A DNA stretch of 28,787 nt from CAYWJT01 sp964458655 (GTDB lineage Bacteria > Acidobacteriota > Aminicenantia > Aminicenantales > Saccharicenantaceae), in NCBI GenBank assembly GCA_964458655.1, contig CAYWJT010000034.1, positions 1 through 28,787 on the forward strand, written 5' to 3'. The notes under the pieces are model-generated. The model saw nothing but the letters and a program-made list of their open reading frames with translations. It searched no databases and was not told the origin of the DNA. Positions within the stretch are counted from its first letter, which is position 1; the number at the start of each line of letters is the position of its first letter. Below are positions 20,926-28,787 of this stretch, piece after piece. The translations under genes were made by a program, and so were the position numbers.

Positions 20926-22602
20926 ATGTCGGTCAAAAAGAGGGCATACGTCACGGCTCTTGTCGCGCTGGCCGCAGTTTCGTTCTTGGCCCCGTCCGCG
21001 CTGAAGGGGCAGGGGGCCGCGGCCGCGGGCGTGATGTCGCCGTATCCAGTCATCCCCAGGCCGCAGACGCTCGAGCCGCGGCCGGGCGAGTTCGTCTTCC
21101 GCGGCGCGACGACCGTCTACGCCGACAAGCGCGTGCCCGATATCAAGCTCGTCCTTGATTTCCTTCGGGAGCGATTCGGCCCGTCCATGGCCTGCGCCTT
21201 CCCTCAAGTCGTTGAAGGCGCGGCGGCTGTCCGGCTCCTTTACGACGGGTCTTTGGGCGGGACGGACGGGGCGTATGTCCTCGACGTCGGCCCGGAGGCG
21301 ATCGAGGTCCGCGCGGCTTCAGGACGGGGGATGTTCTACGGCGTCCAGACCCTGCGCCAGCTCCTGCCTCCGGCCGTCGAGAGCCGGGCCAGGGCCGAGG
21401 GCGTCGAATGGAAAGTGCCCTGCGTCCATATCGAGGACGCGCCGCGCTTCCCGTACCGCGGCCTGCACCTCGACTGCGGCCGGCATTTCTTCCCCGTATC
21501 TTTCATCAAGAAGTACATCGACCTTATCGCCCTGCACAAGATGAACTATTTCCACTGGCACCTGACCGAGGACCAGGGCTGGCGCATTGAGATCAAAAGA
21601 TACCCGCGCCTGACGAAGGTCGGCGCCTACCGCGCGAGAACGGTCGTGGGCCACGGCGGCGCCAGGACCCTGGTCTTCAACGACGAGCGCTACGGCGGCT
21701 ACTACACCCAGAAGGAGATCCGCGAAGTCGTCGAGTACGCCCGGCGCCGCTTCGTGACCATCGTGCCCGAGGTCGAGATGCCGGGCCATGCCCTGGCCGC
21801 CCTGGCCTCATACCCGGAGCTAGGCTGCACCGGCGGCCCTTACCGGGTGGGAGACCGCTGGGGCGTCTTCGAGGACGTTTTCTGCGCCGGCAGCGAGAAG
21901 ACCTTCGAGTTCATCGAGAACGTCCTCGACGAGGTCTGCCGGCTCTTCCCGGGCCCTTACGTCCATATCGGCGGCGACGAATGTCCCAAGGACCGCTGGA
22001 AGGAATGCCCCAGGTGCCAGGCCCGCATCAAGGCCGAAGGCCTGAAGGACGAAAGCGAACTGCAGAGCTGGTTCATCCGCCGGGTGGAGAAGATCCTCGA
22101 AAAAAGGGGCCGCCGGCTGATCGGCTGGGACGAGATCCTGGAGGGCGGGCTGGCGCCTCAGGCGACCGTGATGTCCTGGCGCGGCGTCAAGGGAGGCATC
22201 GAGGCCGCCCGCCTGAAGCACGACGTCATCATGACGCCGACCGACTTCTGCTATTTCGATTATTATCAAGCCGACCTGGCAGGCCAGCCGCTGGCCATCG
22301 GCGGCTTCCTGACGATGAAGAAGGTTTACGGCTACGAGCCTGTCCCGGTTGAGCTCAACGAGGACGAGAAGCCCCACATTCTCGGCACCCAGGGGAACGT
22401 CTGGAGCGAGTACCTGCTCAACGAGAAATACGTCGAGTACATGGCCTTCCCCAGGGCCTGCGCCCTGGCTGAGACCGCCTGGACCCGGCCGGAATTCAAG
22501 GACTGGCCGGACTTTCTCTCCAGGCTGGAGGGTTTCTACAAGCGGCTCGAGGCCCTCAACGTCAATTACTTCCGCGGCAACAGGGGCTCTCTCGTGGAAT
22601 GA
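20926..22602 (+). CDS. Secreted beta-N-acetylhexosaminidase (GH20)
   Basis: Encodes 558 residues. The ATG at 20926 has AAAGGAGG 8 nt upstream and gives a signal peptide (MSVKKRAYVTALVALAAVSF). A GH20 N-terminal domain (YPVIPRPQTLEPRPGEFVF) precedes the catalytic barrel: YRGLHLDCGRHFFPVSFIKK, MNYFHWHLTEDQGWRIEIK, IVPEVEMPGHA, then the catalytic Asp-Glu pair in HIGGDECP (Asp351, Glu352), GWDEIL, and GTQGNVWSEY near the end. Family members release terminal GlcNAc or GalNAc by substrate-assisted catalysis; export suggests a role on peptidoglycan fragments, chitin or glycoprotein glycans. It lies divergent to the amidohydrolase operon and is followed after 133 nt by the HD-domain operon. The in-frame upstream ATG at 20809 would give no signal peptide at the N terminus, so it is not preferred. 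Confidence 0.95.
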   Translation: MSVKKRAYVTALVALAAVSFLAPSALKGQGAAAAGVMSPYPVIPRPQTLEPRPGEFVFRGATTVYADKRVPDIKLVLDFLRERFGPSMACAFPQVVEGAAAVRLLYDGSLGGTDGAYVLDVGPEAIEVRAASGRGMFYGVQTLRQLLPPAVESRARAEGVEWKVPCVHIEDAPRFPYRGLHLDCGRHFFPVSFIKKYIDLIALHKMNYFHWHLTEDQGWRIEIKRYPRLTKVGAYRARTVVGHGGARTLVFNDERYGGYYTQKEIREVVEYARRRFVTIVPEVEMPGHALAALASYPELGCTGGPYRVGDRWGVFEDVFCAGSEKTFEFIENVLDEVCRLFPGPYVHIGGDECPKDRWKECPRCQARIKAEGLKDESELQSWFIRRVEKILEKRGRRLIGWDEILEGGLAPQATVMSWRGVKGGIEAARLKHDVIMTPTDFCYFDYYQADLAGQPLAIGGFLTMKKVYGYEPVPVELNEDEKPHILGTQGNVWSEYLLNEKYVEYMAFPRACALAETAWTRPEFKDWPDFLSRLEGFYKRLEALNVNYFRGNRGSLVE

Positions 22603-22644
22603 CCGCCGCCGGGCTTTTTCCCCTGCGCAAGCCCCCGTTTTAGC

Positions 22645-22673
22645 TTGAATTTGAAGCGGTCAGATGATATCTT
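22645..22673 (+). promoter_or_regulatory. Promoter of the HD-domain / citrate operon
   Basis: TTGAAT (22645-22650), 17 nt, TATCTT (22668-22673). It has a similar -35 to that of the prolyl oligopeptidase promoter. Start expected near 22680, 56 nt before the ATG of the HD gene. Confidence 0.45.
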
Positions 22674-22735
22674 GGGGGCTGTCACGCGAGGCGACGTAGA
22701 GCGTCGTCCCGGCGCCGGGATCCCAGGAGTCAGGC

Positions 22736-23314
22736 ATGGTCACAGAAAAAGACATCGAGAAGGTTTTCGCGGCCCAGCTCGAACGGATTAAAGATGCCAG
22801 CCTGAGGGCCAGGGTGGTCAAGGTGTTCGTCCTGGCCTGCGAGCGCGGAAAATGGAAGAGCGTCGAAGAATTGAAGCGCCTGCCCTTCACCCTGCTCACG
22901 GACGCCCGGGGGGTCGGGTTCATCGAGCACACAGTGGCCGTGACCGAAGGGGCGGCCGCGCTGGCCCGGGCCCAGGTCGAGGCCTATGACAAACTGCCTT
23001 ACGCCGTCGATTTCGACCGGCTCTACGCCGGAGGCCTGCTGCATGACGTGGGCAAGCTCCTCGAGATAGAACCCGACGGAAGCGGGGGGTATCGCAAGAG
23101 CCTGGCCGGGAAGTACGCTCGCCATCCGGTTTCGGGAGCGATACTGGCGGCCGAGTGCGGCCTGCCCGGGGATATCATCAACATCATAGTCTGCCACGCC
23201 AAGGAAGGCGAGGGGCGGCCGCAGGTGGTCGAGGCGGTCTTCATCCACCAGGCGGATTTCGCGACTTTCGACCCCCTGGTCATGAAGCAGAAAGGCGCCC
23301 TGATAGAAGATTGA
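22736..23314 (+). CDS. HD-domain metal-dependent phosphohydrolase
   Basis: Encodes 192 residues without signal or membrane segment, so cytoplasmic. The HD signature is complete: His65 (FIEHTV), His103-Asp104 (LLHDVGK), His129 (RHPVSGA), His154 (VCHAKEG) and a final acidic site (HQADFATFDP). Such single-domain proteins cleave phosphomonoesters or cyclic nucleotides or (p)ppGpp-like compounds; the substrate is not readable. AGGAG is placed 7 nt before the ATG. It opens a four-gene unit whose next genes (gap 26 nt) make citrate-metabolising enzymes, so it might remove a phosphate by-product or regulatory nucleotide. That link rests only on gene order. Confidence 0.85.
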   Translation: MVTEKDIEKVFAAQLERIKDASLRARVVKVFVLACERGKWKSVEELKRLPFTLLTDARGVGFIEHTVAVTEGAAALARAQVEAYDKLPYAVDFDRLYAGGLLHDVGKLLEIEPDGSGGYRKSLAGKYARHPVSGAILAAECGLPGDIINIIVCHAKEGEGRPQVVEAVFIHQADFATFDPLVMKQKGALIED

Positions 23315-23340
23315 AGCCGCGTTCCATGCCGGAGGTCGTC

Positions 23341-25155
23341 GTGGGTCAGACCATAATCGAAAAGATCCTTTCGCGGCATTGCGGCCGGAAGGTCAAGCCG
23401 GGCGACACGATAGACATGGCGGTCGACGCCCGGGTCGCCCGCGATTTCGGCGGGGCGAACGTGGTCAAGAACCTCCGGGAGCACGGCCTTCCGGTCCAGG
23501 ACCCGGCCAGGACGTTCTTCACTTTCGACTGCAACCCCGGCGGCTCCGACCAGAAATACGCCGCCAACCAGCATCTCTGCCGCCTGTTCGCGCGTGAGCG
23601 CGGCATAGGCCTGTTCGACATCCAGTCGGGCATCGGCACCCACATCGCCATCGAACAAGGTTTGGTCGTGCCCGGGGGCACCCTGCTCTCGACCGATTCC
23701 CATGCCAACATCCTGGGCGCGGTCGGCGCTTTCGGGCAGGGCATGGGCGACCAGGATATCGCCGCCGCCTGGGCTTTCGGCCGGGTCTGGTTCCGAGTCC
23801 CGGCCTCGGTCAAGGTCGTGCTCAAGGGCGCCCTGCCCGCCGGGGTGACGCCCAAGGACATCGCCCTGAGGCTTCTTCTGGAGTTCGGGGCCGACGGGCT
23901 GCTCGGCCTGAGCGCCGAGATGTACGGCGAAGCCGCGGAGAGCCTCAGCCTGAGCGGCCGCGTCACGGTCGCTTCCATGGCGACAGAGATGGGCGCCATA
24001 ATTATCCTCTTCCCCCCGAACAGGGAAGTGCTGGACCATTTCGACCGCCTGGGCAAGGAATACGAAGCCGTTTACGCCGACCCGGACGCCGTCTACGAGC
24101 GCTTGGTCGAGATAGACATCTCAGGTCTAGAACCCCTCATCTCCAGGCCCGGGCATCCCGAGGACGTGGTGCCTGTGAGGGAAGTCGCCGGGACCAAGAT
24201 CGACTCGGCGTTCATCGGCTGCTGCACCAACGGCCGTCTTGACGACATGCGGGCGGCCGCGGAGGTCCTGAAAGGCCGGCGGGTCGCTCCCGGAGTCGTG
24301 CTGAAGATCGTCCCGGCCACCCGGGATGTCTGGCAGCGTTCGCTCGAGGAGGGCCTGCTCGATGTATTCATGAAGGCGGGAGCCCTGGTCGGCAACCCCG
24401 GCTGCGCCGGATGCGCCGAGGGTCAGATCGGCCAGAACGGCCCCGGCGAGGTGACGGTCAGCACCGGCAACAGGAATTTTGCGGGCAAGCAGGGAAAGGG
24501 GAGCGTCTACCTGGCCTCTCCGGCCGTGGCCGCGGCCTCGGCCGTGGCCGGAGTCATCGCCACTCCCGAAACGATACCGGATAGGCCGGCCGTCTTTGTT
24601 GCCGCGGCCGCGGGAGCCGTCGAGGGCAAAAAGGAAGAGAAAAAGACGGCGGCCTCAGTTCCCAGGCCGACGGTCATCCGGGGGCGCGTCTGGGTCATAG
24701 ATAGGGACAACATAGACACCGACATGATCTTTCACAACCGCCATCTGGCCGTCACCGATATCGCTCAAATGGGCCGGTATACATTCGGCAACCTGCCGGG
24801 CTGGGAGGATTTCGCGGCCAAAGCCGCCCCTGGGGATATCATCATCACGGGCTCCAATTTCGGGGCCGGTTCCTCCCGCCAGCAGGCCGTCGACTGTTTC
24901 AAGAGCCTGGGCGTTCAGGCTGTTGTCGCCAGGTCGTTCGGCGCCATATACGAGCGCAACGCCGTCAATGCCGGCCTGCCGGTGCTCGTCGGCGACCTCA
25001 TCGCGGCCGGGCTGAAGAGCGGCGAGGAGATAACCATAAACCTTTTGAACGGTCAGGTGACCAGGCATTCGACCGGGGAAACGCTCCGGGTCCGGCCTTT
25101 CACGGAGATCCAGGCGGCCATCTACCGGAGAGGCGGTCTGCTCGAAAGCGAGTGA
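23341..25155 (+). CDS. Single-chain aconitase / isopropylmalate-isomerase type hydratase
   Basis: Encodes 604 residues. The GTG at 23341 is chosen: GGAGG lies 5 nt upstream and the protein then begins MGQTIIEKILSRH, the usual family start; the ATG at 23326 would only add MPEVV. The large-subunit half (1 to about 418) has DCNPGGSDQKYAANQH, LLSTDSHANILGAVGAFGQG, GCCTNGR and NPGCAGC; the [4Fe-4S] cysteines are Cys295, Cys355 and Cys358. A charged linker (about 419-441, EGKKEEKKTA) leads to the swivel half, with DNIDTDMIF and NFGAGSSRQQA (442-604). LeuC and LeuD are usually separate chains; the fused form is like the compact aconitase or homoaconitase subgroup. It probably interconverts citrate and isocitrate because the next two genes are ATP-citrate lyase-like; isopropylmalate or homocitrate remain possible. 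Cytoplasmic. Confidence 0.88.
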   Translation: MGQTIIEKILSRHCGRKVKPGDTIDMAVDARVARDFGGANVVKNLREHGLPVQDPARTFFTFDCNPGGSDQKYAANQHLCRLFARERGIGLFDIQSGIGTHIAIEQGLVVPGGTLLSTDSHANILGAVGAFGQGMGDQDIAAAWAFGRVWFRVPASVKVVLKGALPAGVTPKDIALRLLLEFGADGLLGLSAEMYGEAAESLSLSGRVTVASMATEMGAIIILFPPNREVLDHFDRLGKEYEAVYADPDAVYERLVEIDISGLEPLISRPGHPEDVVPVREVAGTKIDSAFIGCCTNGRLDDMRAAAEVLKGRRVAPGVVLKIVPATRDVWQRSLEEGLLDVFMKAGALVGNPGCAGCAEGQIGQNGPGEVTVSTGNRNFAGKQGKGSVYLASPAVAAASAVAGVIATPETIPDRPAVFVAAAAGAVEGKKEEKKTAASVPRPTVIRGRVWVIDRDNIDTDMIFHNRHLAVTDIAQMGRYTFGNLPGWEDFAAKAAPGDIIITGSNFGAGSSRQQAVDCFKSLGVQAVVARSFGAIYERNAVNAGLPVLVGDLIAAGLKSGEEITINLLNGQVTRHSTGETLRVRPFTEIQAAIYRRGGLLESE

Positions 25156-25162
25156 GGCGTCA

Positions 25163-26449
25163 ATGCGGCTATACGAGAACGAAGCCAAGAGAATCTTCGC
25201 GCAAGAGGGCATACCGGTGCCCAGGCAATGGGGCGCGCTCCGGCGGCCTGATGAGCTCGACGAGCTTAAGGACGTCGCGTACCCGGTCATGCTCAAGTCG
25301 CTCGTCCTCACCGGCGGCCGGGGCAAGGCCGGGGGCATCCGGAAGGCCGACAACATGGCAGAAGCGTGCCGGGCGGCGGCCGAGATCCTCGGCCGGAGCA
25401 TCCGAGGCCACCGTGTCGAGAGCGTCATGGTCGAAGAGGCGGTTCGGGAGGCGCAGGGCGCCTGCTATGTGGGCGTGACCATGAACCCCGCGGACTTCAA
25501 CGTCACGGTCATAGTCAGCCCAGCCGGCGGGGTGGACATCGAGGAAACAGCCAGAGAGTCTCCGGAAAAGGTGCTCAGGGTCGAGGTCCCCGGAAACGAC
25601 GCGGTTCTGCCTGAAGCTGAAGCCAGGAAGCTGGCCTCGTTCCTGGCCGAGGGAACGTCCGGGGGAGAGGCCAGGCTGGACGCCCTGAGGGATGTCGTCG
25701 CCCGTCTCTACGGCCTGTTCCAGAAATACGACTGCAAGCTGGCCGAGGTCAACCCGCTTCTCATCACCGCGGCCGGCCCGGTGGCCGCCGACGCCAAAGT
25801 CGTTCTGGACGATAACGGCCTCTACCGCCAGGCCGGGCTGCTGAAACTCCTGGGCCTCGACGAGATACGTCACGACGCGTCGGAGCCGACCCGGAACGAG
25901 GTCAGGGCCAGGCAGGCCGGGTTCCGCTATGTCGACCTTCTGCCCGAGGGCCATGTCAAGGCCTCGGACCGGCTCTACGTCGGGCTGGTGCCGGGCGGGG
26001 CCGGCTACGGCATCTTCTCCATCGACGAGGTCGCCAACGTCGGGGACAGGTTCTTCGGCGGCCGGGTGGTGCCCGTCAACTTCATGGACTCGGGCGGCGG
26101 GCCGACCGTCAAGATGGTCAGCGAGATGTTCGACCTGCTCATGGACTACGAGCTCGTCGACCTGATCATAACGTCCAGGTTCGGCGGCATCTCCTCCTGC
26201 GATATCTTCATCAGGGGGTTGGTGGAATCACTGAGGAAGCGCCGGGCCGCCGGCCTCAGGATGGTGCCTGTGTTCGGCCGCATGGTGGGCACCGACCTGC
26301 CGAGCGCCCGCGACTTCCTGGAACGGGCCAGGCGGGAGACCCCGGAACCGCTGGCCGACATGCATATCACGGTCGGCAATCAGAAGATCATGGCCGAGGT
26401 CATCCGGGACGGGATCGACCTGGCCTTCAAGCGCAGGGGGTGGAAGTGA
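25163..26449 (+). CDS. ATP-grasp acyl-CoA synthetase subunit, SucC / citrate-lyase beta-like
   Basis: Encodes 428 residues. N-terminal ATP-grasp part: MRLYENEAKRIFAQEGIPVP, VMLKSLVLTGGRGKAGGIRK, AEVNPLLITA and AADAKVVLDDNGLYRQ, all close to succinyl-CoA synthetase beta. The C-terminal part (GGAGYGIFSIDEVANVGD, VPVNFMDSGGGPTVKMVSEM) is the CoA-ligase flavodoxin-like half. It activates a dicarboxylate or tricarboxylate with ATP and CoA through a phosphohistidine carried by its partner, encoded just downstream. GAGG lies 8 nt before the ATG, 7 nt after the hydratase stop. The stop overlaps the next start by 1 nt (TGATG). The partner fused to a citrate-synthase domain points to citrate as substrate, but on its own the subunit looks more like SucC than like AclB of green sulfur bacteria; succinate is a possible alternative. 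Confidence 0.85.
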   Translation: MRLYENEAKRIFAQEGIPVPRQWGALRRPDELDELKDVAYPVMLKSLVLTGGRGKAGGIRKADNMAEACRAAAEILGRSIRGHRVESVMVEEAVREAQGACYVGVTMNPADFNVTVIVSPAGGVDIEETARESPEKVLRVEVPGNDAVLPEAEARKLASFLAEGTSGGEARLDALRDVVARLYGLFQKYDCKLAEVNPLLITAAGPVAADAKVVLDDNGLYRQAGLLKLLGLDEIRHDASEPTRNEVRARQAGFRYVDLLPEGHVKASDRLYVGLVPGGAGYGIFSIDEVANVGDRFFGGRVVPVNFMDSGGGPTVKMVSEMFDLLMDYELVDLIITSRFGGISSCDIFIRGLVESLRKRRAAGLRMVPVFGRMVGTDLPSARDFLERARRETPEPLADMHITVGNQKIMAEVIRDGIDLAFKRRGWK

Positions 26450-28593
26450 TGTCAGCCGGGATCCCAGCCACGGAAGGCATGCTTTACCATCTGGTCAGGA
26501 AGCTGCGGCCGGAGCTGGCCGAGCGGGCGGCCCGGAGCGGCCGCCTTGACACCATCATCATCGGGCTGGGCGGGCAGGGCTCGAGGCACGCCGCGCTCAT
26601 GCATGACTTCGGCACATCCGTGGCGGCCGGCGTCGCCCCTGGCATGGGCGGTACCAGGGTCCACGAGGTCATCCCGGTCTATGACACGGTCAAAGAATGC
26701 CTGGCCGAGCACCCGGATATGGCGACCGCCAGCATCTGGAGGCACTATTCCACCGCCCGGGACGCGGCCCTCGAGGCCATCGAGGCCGGCATCCCGCTCG
26801 TGGTGCTGATCTCGGAAGGCCTTCCCCTGCGGGACGTCCGCGACATAATCGTGAGCGCCCGGGCCCATAACACGCTGCTCATCGGCGGTAACACGCCCGG
26901 GCTCATCTTCCCTCCGGAGCGGATAAAGATCGGGATGCTGCCCGACATTTTCTATCCTGAAGAAGTTGAGCCGGGCCGGTTCGGGCCGCGCGGGGTGACC
27001 ATCATCTCGCGCAGCGGCGCCATCCTGTACCACATGTCCGACGCCATGGCCAGCATCGGCGTCGCCCAGAACGCGGTCATCGGGATCGGCGGCGACGGGG
27101 CCATAGGCTCCACTTTCCGCGACCTCGTTCCCCTGGCCATGGAGTATGCCAATACCGACCTTGTCATTGTGGCCGGCGAGATCGGCGGCTGCCAGGAGGA
27201 GCTCCTGGCGCAGGACATCAAAGAGCATCCTGAGAAATATCCCAAGCCTCTCGTGGCGCTCGTCTCCGGGGCCCGCGCCCCCGAAGGCAAGACCATGGGC
27301 CATGCCGGGGCCATCATCACTCCCGGTCTCGAAACAGGCACGTTCCGGTCGAAGAAAAAGGCCCTGGAAGAGGCCGGGGTGCCTGTGGTCAACAGCCAGT
27401 TCGACCTCATCGAGACCGTCAGGGCCAAGTTGAAGGGCAGGACCTATTTTTCTCCGGAGAGATACTACGCCCGGATGCGCGCCCTCTGGGAGGCGCCTCC
27501 GCCGAAGCCGAGCTGGACGACGCTCATCACCAAGGTCGAGCCCAACAACCTGGTGGTCCGCGGCTACCGCATCCAGGATATCATCGAGCGCGCCTCCCTG
27601 GTCGAGGCCGCTCACCTGGTCGCGGTCGGGGAGCTGCCGGGGAGGGCGCGGGTCGAAGCCCTGGAGCGGCTGGCCCTGGAGGCGGCCGGGAAGCCCCTGC
27701 CGCGGGTGACGGCCGCGGCCGGCGAGGACATCTCCAAGACTTTCCAGAAATACCTCCTCAACGACCCGGAAATTCCGGCCTTCAAGGCGTCGGGCGAAGC
27801 GGCCCCGGCCGAGCTGACGGTTTTCGTCCTGGGGAGGTTTACGGCCTACCTGGCGGAAACGATGGGGCATGGCCCGCAGCCGAAGTCCAGGGGGCCGGCC
27901 GCCACTCCGGCCGAGGCCGTGTTCAGGGCGGTCACCGGGAGCGACAAGTTGGACCGGGATAAAGCCCGTCTGCTGGAGGCGGTCATCGTGGCGTCGCTCG
28001 ACCACGGCGTAACTCCGCCTTCGGCCCAGGCGGCGTTGATCGCGGCTTCGGTCCGGGCCGCTTACGAAGTGTGCCTCGCCCACGGCGTGGGAGCAATAAC
28101 CGACGTCCATGGGGGAGCCGGAGAAAAGGCGGCCGAGTTCTTCCTGCGCTGCGTTTCCATCGCCAAGGAAAAGGGCCTTTCCCTTGAGGACGCCGTGCGG
28201 ACGGTGATGCGCGATTACATTCGGACGGGACGGCGCATCGAGGGCCTGGGCCACCGCGTCCACACTCACGACCCGCGCCGGGACGTGCTGTGGAAGATGG
28301 CCGAGAGGACGGGAGCGGCAGGCCCCTGCGTCGCGGCTTCCAGGCTGGCGGAGGAGGCTCTCCGCGATGTCCGGGGCATCAGCCTGCCCATAAACGTGGA
28401 CGGGGTGATCGGAGCGATCATCGCCGACCTGGGCCTCCAACCCAGGCTGGCCAAGGCCCTGTTCATTTTCGGCCGCCTGATGGGCCTTTCAGCGCACTAT
28501 TTCGAGGAAGTCGCCACTCAGCCCCCTATGCGGACAATCAACTTCGGCGAGGCCGTGTACCGCGGCGCCGGCGACCGGCCCTATCCTGACTGA
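26449..28593 (+). CDS. SucD-citrate synthase fusion, ATP-citrate lyase alpha-like
   Basis: Encodes 714 residues. The ATG at 26449 overlaps the upstream stop (TGATG) and has AGGGGG 8 nt before it; a GTG at 26440 is less likely. Residues 1-~345 are SucD-like: IIGLGGQGSRHAALMHDFGT, GGDGAIGSTFRDL, GEIGG and KTMGHAGAII with the phospho-acceptor His285. Residues ~365-714 are a citrate-synthase-fold lyase: DVHGGAGE (His554), GLGHRVHTHDPRRD (His602) and INVDGVIG (Asp651), matching the catalytic His/His/Asp. This order is the hallmark of the ATP-citrate lyase large subunit, where citrate plus ATP and CoA gives oxaloacetate and acetyl-CoA. HYFEEVATQPPMR resembles the lyase C terminus. The SucD part reads closer to succinyl-CoA synthetase than to classical AclA, so the fusion may be independent. 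Direction (cleavage or synthesis) and exact substrate cannot be read. Confidence 0.85.
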   Translation: MSAGIPATEGMLYHLVRKLRPELAERAARSGRLDTIIIGLGGQGSRHAALMHDFGTSVAAGVAPGMGGTRVHEVIPVYDTVKECLAEHPDMATASIWRHYSTARDAALEAIEAGIPLVVLISEGLPLRDVRDIIVSARAHNTLLIGGNTPGLIFPPERIKIGMLPDIFYPEEVEPGRFGPRGVTIISRSGAILYHMSDAMASIGVAQNAVIGIGGDGAIGSTFRDLVPLAMEYANTDLVIVAGEIGGCQEELLAQDIKEHPEKYPKPLVALVSGARAPEGKTMGHAGAIITPGLETGTFRSKKKALEEAGVPVVNSQFDLIETVRAKLKGRTYFSPERYYARMRALWEAPPPKPSWTTLITKVEPNNLVVRGYRIQDIIERASLVEAAHLVAVGELPGRARVEALERLALEAAGKPLPRVTAAAGEDISKTFQKYLLNDPEIPAFKASGEAAPAELTVFVLGRFTAYLAETMGHGPQPKSRGPAATPAEAVFRAVTGSDKLDRDKARLLEAVIVASLDHGVTPPSAQAALIAASVRAAYEVCLAHGVGAITDVHGGAGEKAAEFFLRCVSIAKEKGLSLEDAVRTVMRDYIRTGRRIEGLGHRVHTHDPRRDVLWKMAERTGAAGPCVAASRLAEEALRDVRGISLPINVDGVIGAIIADLGLQPRLAKALFIFGRLMGLSAHYFEEVATQPPMRTINFGEAVYRGAGDRPYPD

Positions 28594-28787
28594 CAGGATG
28601 CAGCCGGTCTATGCGGGAAACCGGGAGCTTTAGTCTCAGCCCGGGGGCTTGGCGGGCCGGCTCGGTGAAGTTTCCCTCATGCCTCCGGATATGACGGCCC
28701 GTCTCGAAGCCGAGCGCCGGTTTCCGAGCCGCGTTGAGCTCGTTCAGATACATAGGTGACACGATGGGCTATGATAGGTGCCGCCAT
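28594..28787. other. Downstream region with a structured inverted repeat, no clear gene
   Basis: No convincing gene lies here. GGGAAAC (28615-28621) pairs with GTTTCCC (28670-28676); the stem can continue inward with CCG-AGC / GCT-CGG (two bases bulged), and AGCC (28638 onward) / GGCT forms an inner hairpin. No T tract follows, so it is not a classical intrinsic terminator. A TATGAT at 28770-28775 could be a -10 for a + strand gene beginning at or after the right edge. Confidence 0.35.

Noticed and set aside
26452..28440. 662-residue minus frame opposite the SucD-citrate synthase fusion
   Set aside because: Shadow of a gene with catalytic motifs on the + strand; no SD or family signature.
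28538..28762. 74-residue minus ORF at the right edge
   Set aside because: It overlaps the end of the citrate synthase fusion and has no family motif or convincing SD.

Overview
High-G+C bacterial chromosome segment (roughly two thirds G+C by eye) carrying 19 protein-coding genes, one of them cut by the left edge. I see no rRNA, tRNA, CRISPR array, insertion sequence or phage gene. The mix of an Oar-like TonB receptor with a carboxypeptidase-regulatory domain, a sortilin/BNR beta-propeller protein, secreted prolyl oligopeptidase, secreted amidohydrolases and a six-bladed NHL propeller suggests a Gram-negative protein and peptide degrader of the Acidobacteriota / Candidatus Aminicenantes kind. 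That placement is inference from gene content, not from a marker gene.

Left part (1-3733, all +): the tail of urocanase (hutU), then a compact cassette. It has a very good sigma-54 type -24/-12 element (526-541), a 77-residue secreted peptide with two CX6C motifs, an intrinsic terminator plus a second hairpin, and then four tightly packed genes: NHL/6-bladed propeller, exported thioredoxin-like protein (CPVC), six-helix ABC permease and ABC ATPase. Palindromes and a direct repeat lie 85-200 bp upstream of the -24/-12 element. This is my best candidate for an undescribed system: an enhancer-activated, secreted cysteine peptide with its own redox and transport genes.

Middle left (3781-9210, all -): ADP-glucose pyrophosphorylase (glgC), a sortilin/BNR propeller protein, and a zinc-ribbon protein overlapping a phosphofructokinase whose N-terminal glycine loop is shortened. 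Both glgC and the zinc-ribbon/pfkA unit have a -35/-10 pair with a 17-bp spacer ending exactly 6 nt before the start codon and no leader SD, so they look leaderless.

Middle (9445-20661): a TonB-dependent receptor (-) with a clean intrinsic terminator and a leader carrying a 14-codon uORF and a hairpin; a divergent prolyl oligopeptidase (+); a bidirectional terminator; then a - strand operon of three amidohydrolase paralogs joined by ATGA overlaps, followed by an M20 AbgB-like peptidase. Only the middle gene of the three keeps all the metal ligands; its two partners have lost them.

Right part (20926-28593, all +): a GH20 hexosaminidase, then an HD-domain phosphohydrolase, a single-chain aconitase/isopropylmalate-isomerase-type hydratase, a SucC-like ATP-grasp subunit, and a SucD-citrate synthase fusion. 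The last two have the architecture of ATP-citrate lyase but look closer to succinyl-CoA synthetase than to classical AclA/AclB, so this operon may cleave (or make) citrate and isomerise it to isocitrate. The last 190 bp hold no convincing gene but contain a structured inverted repeat.
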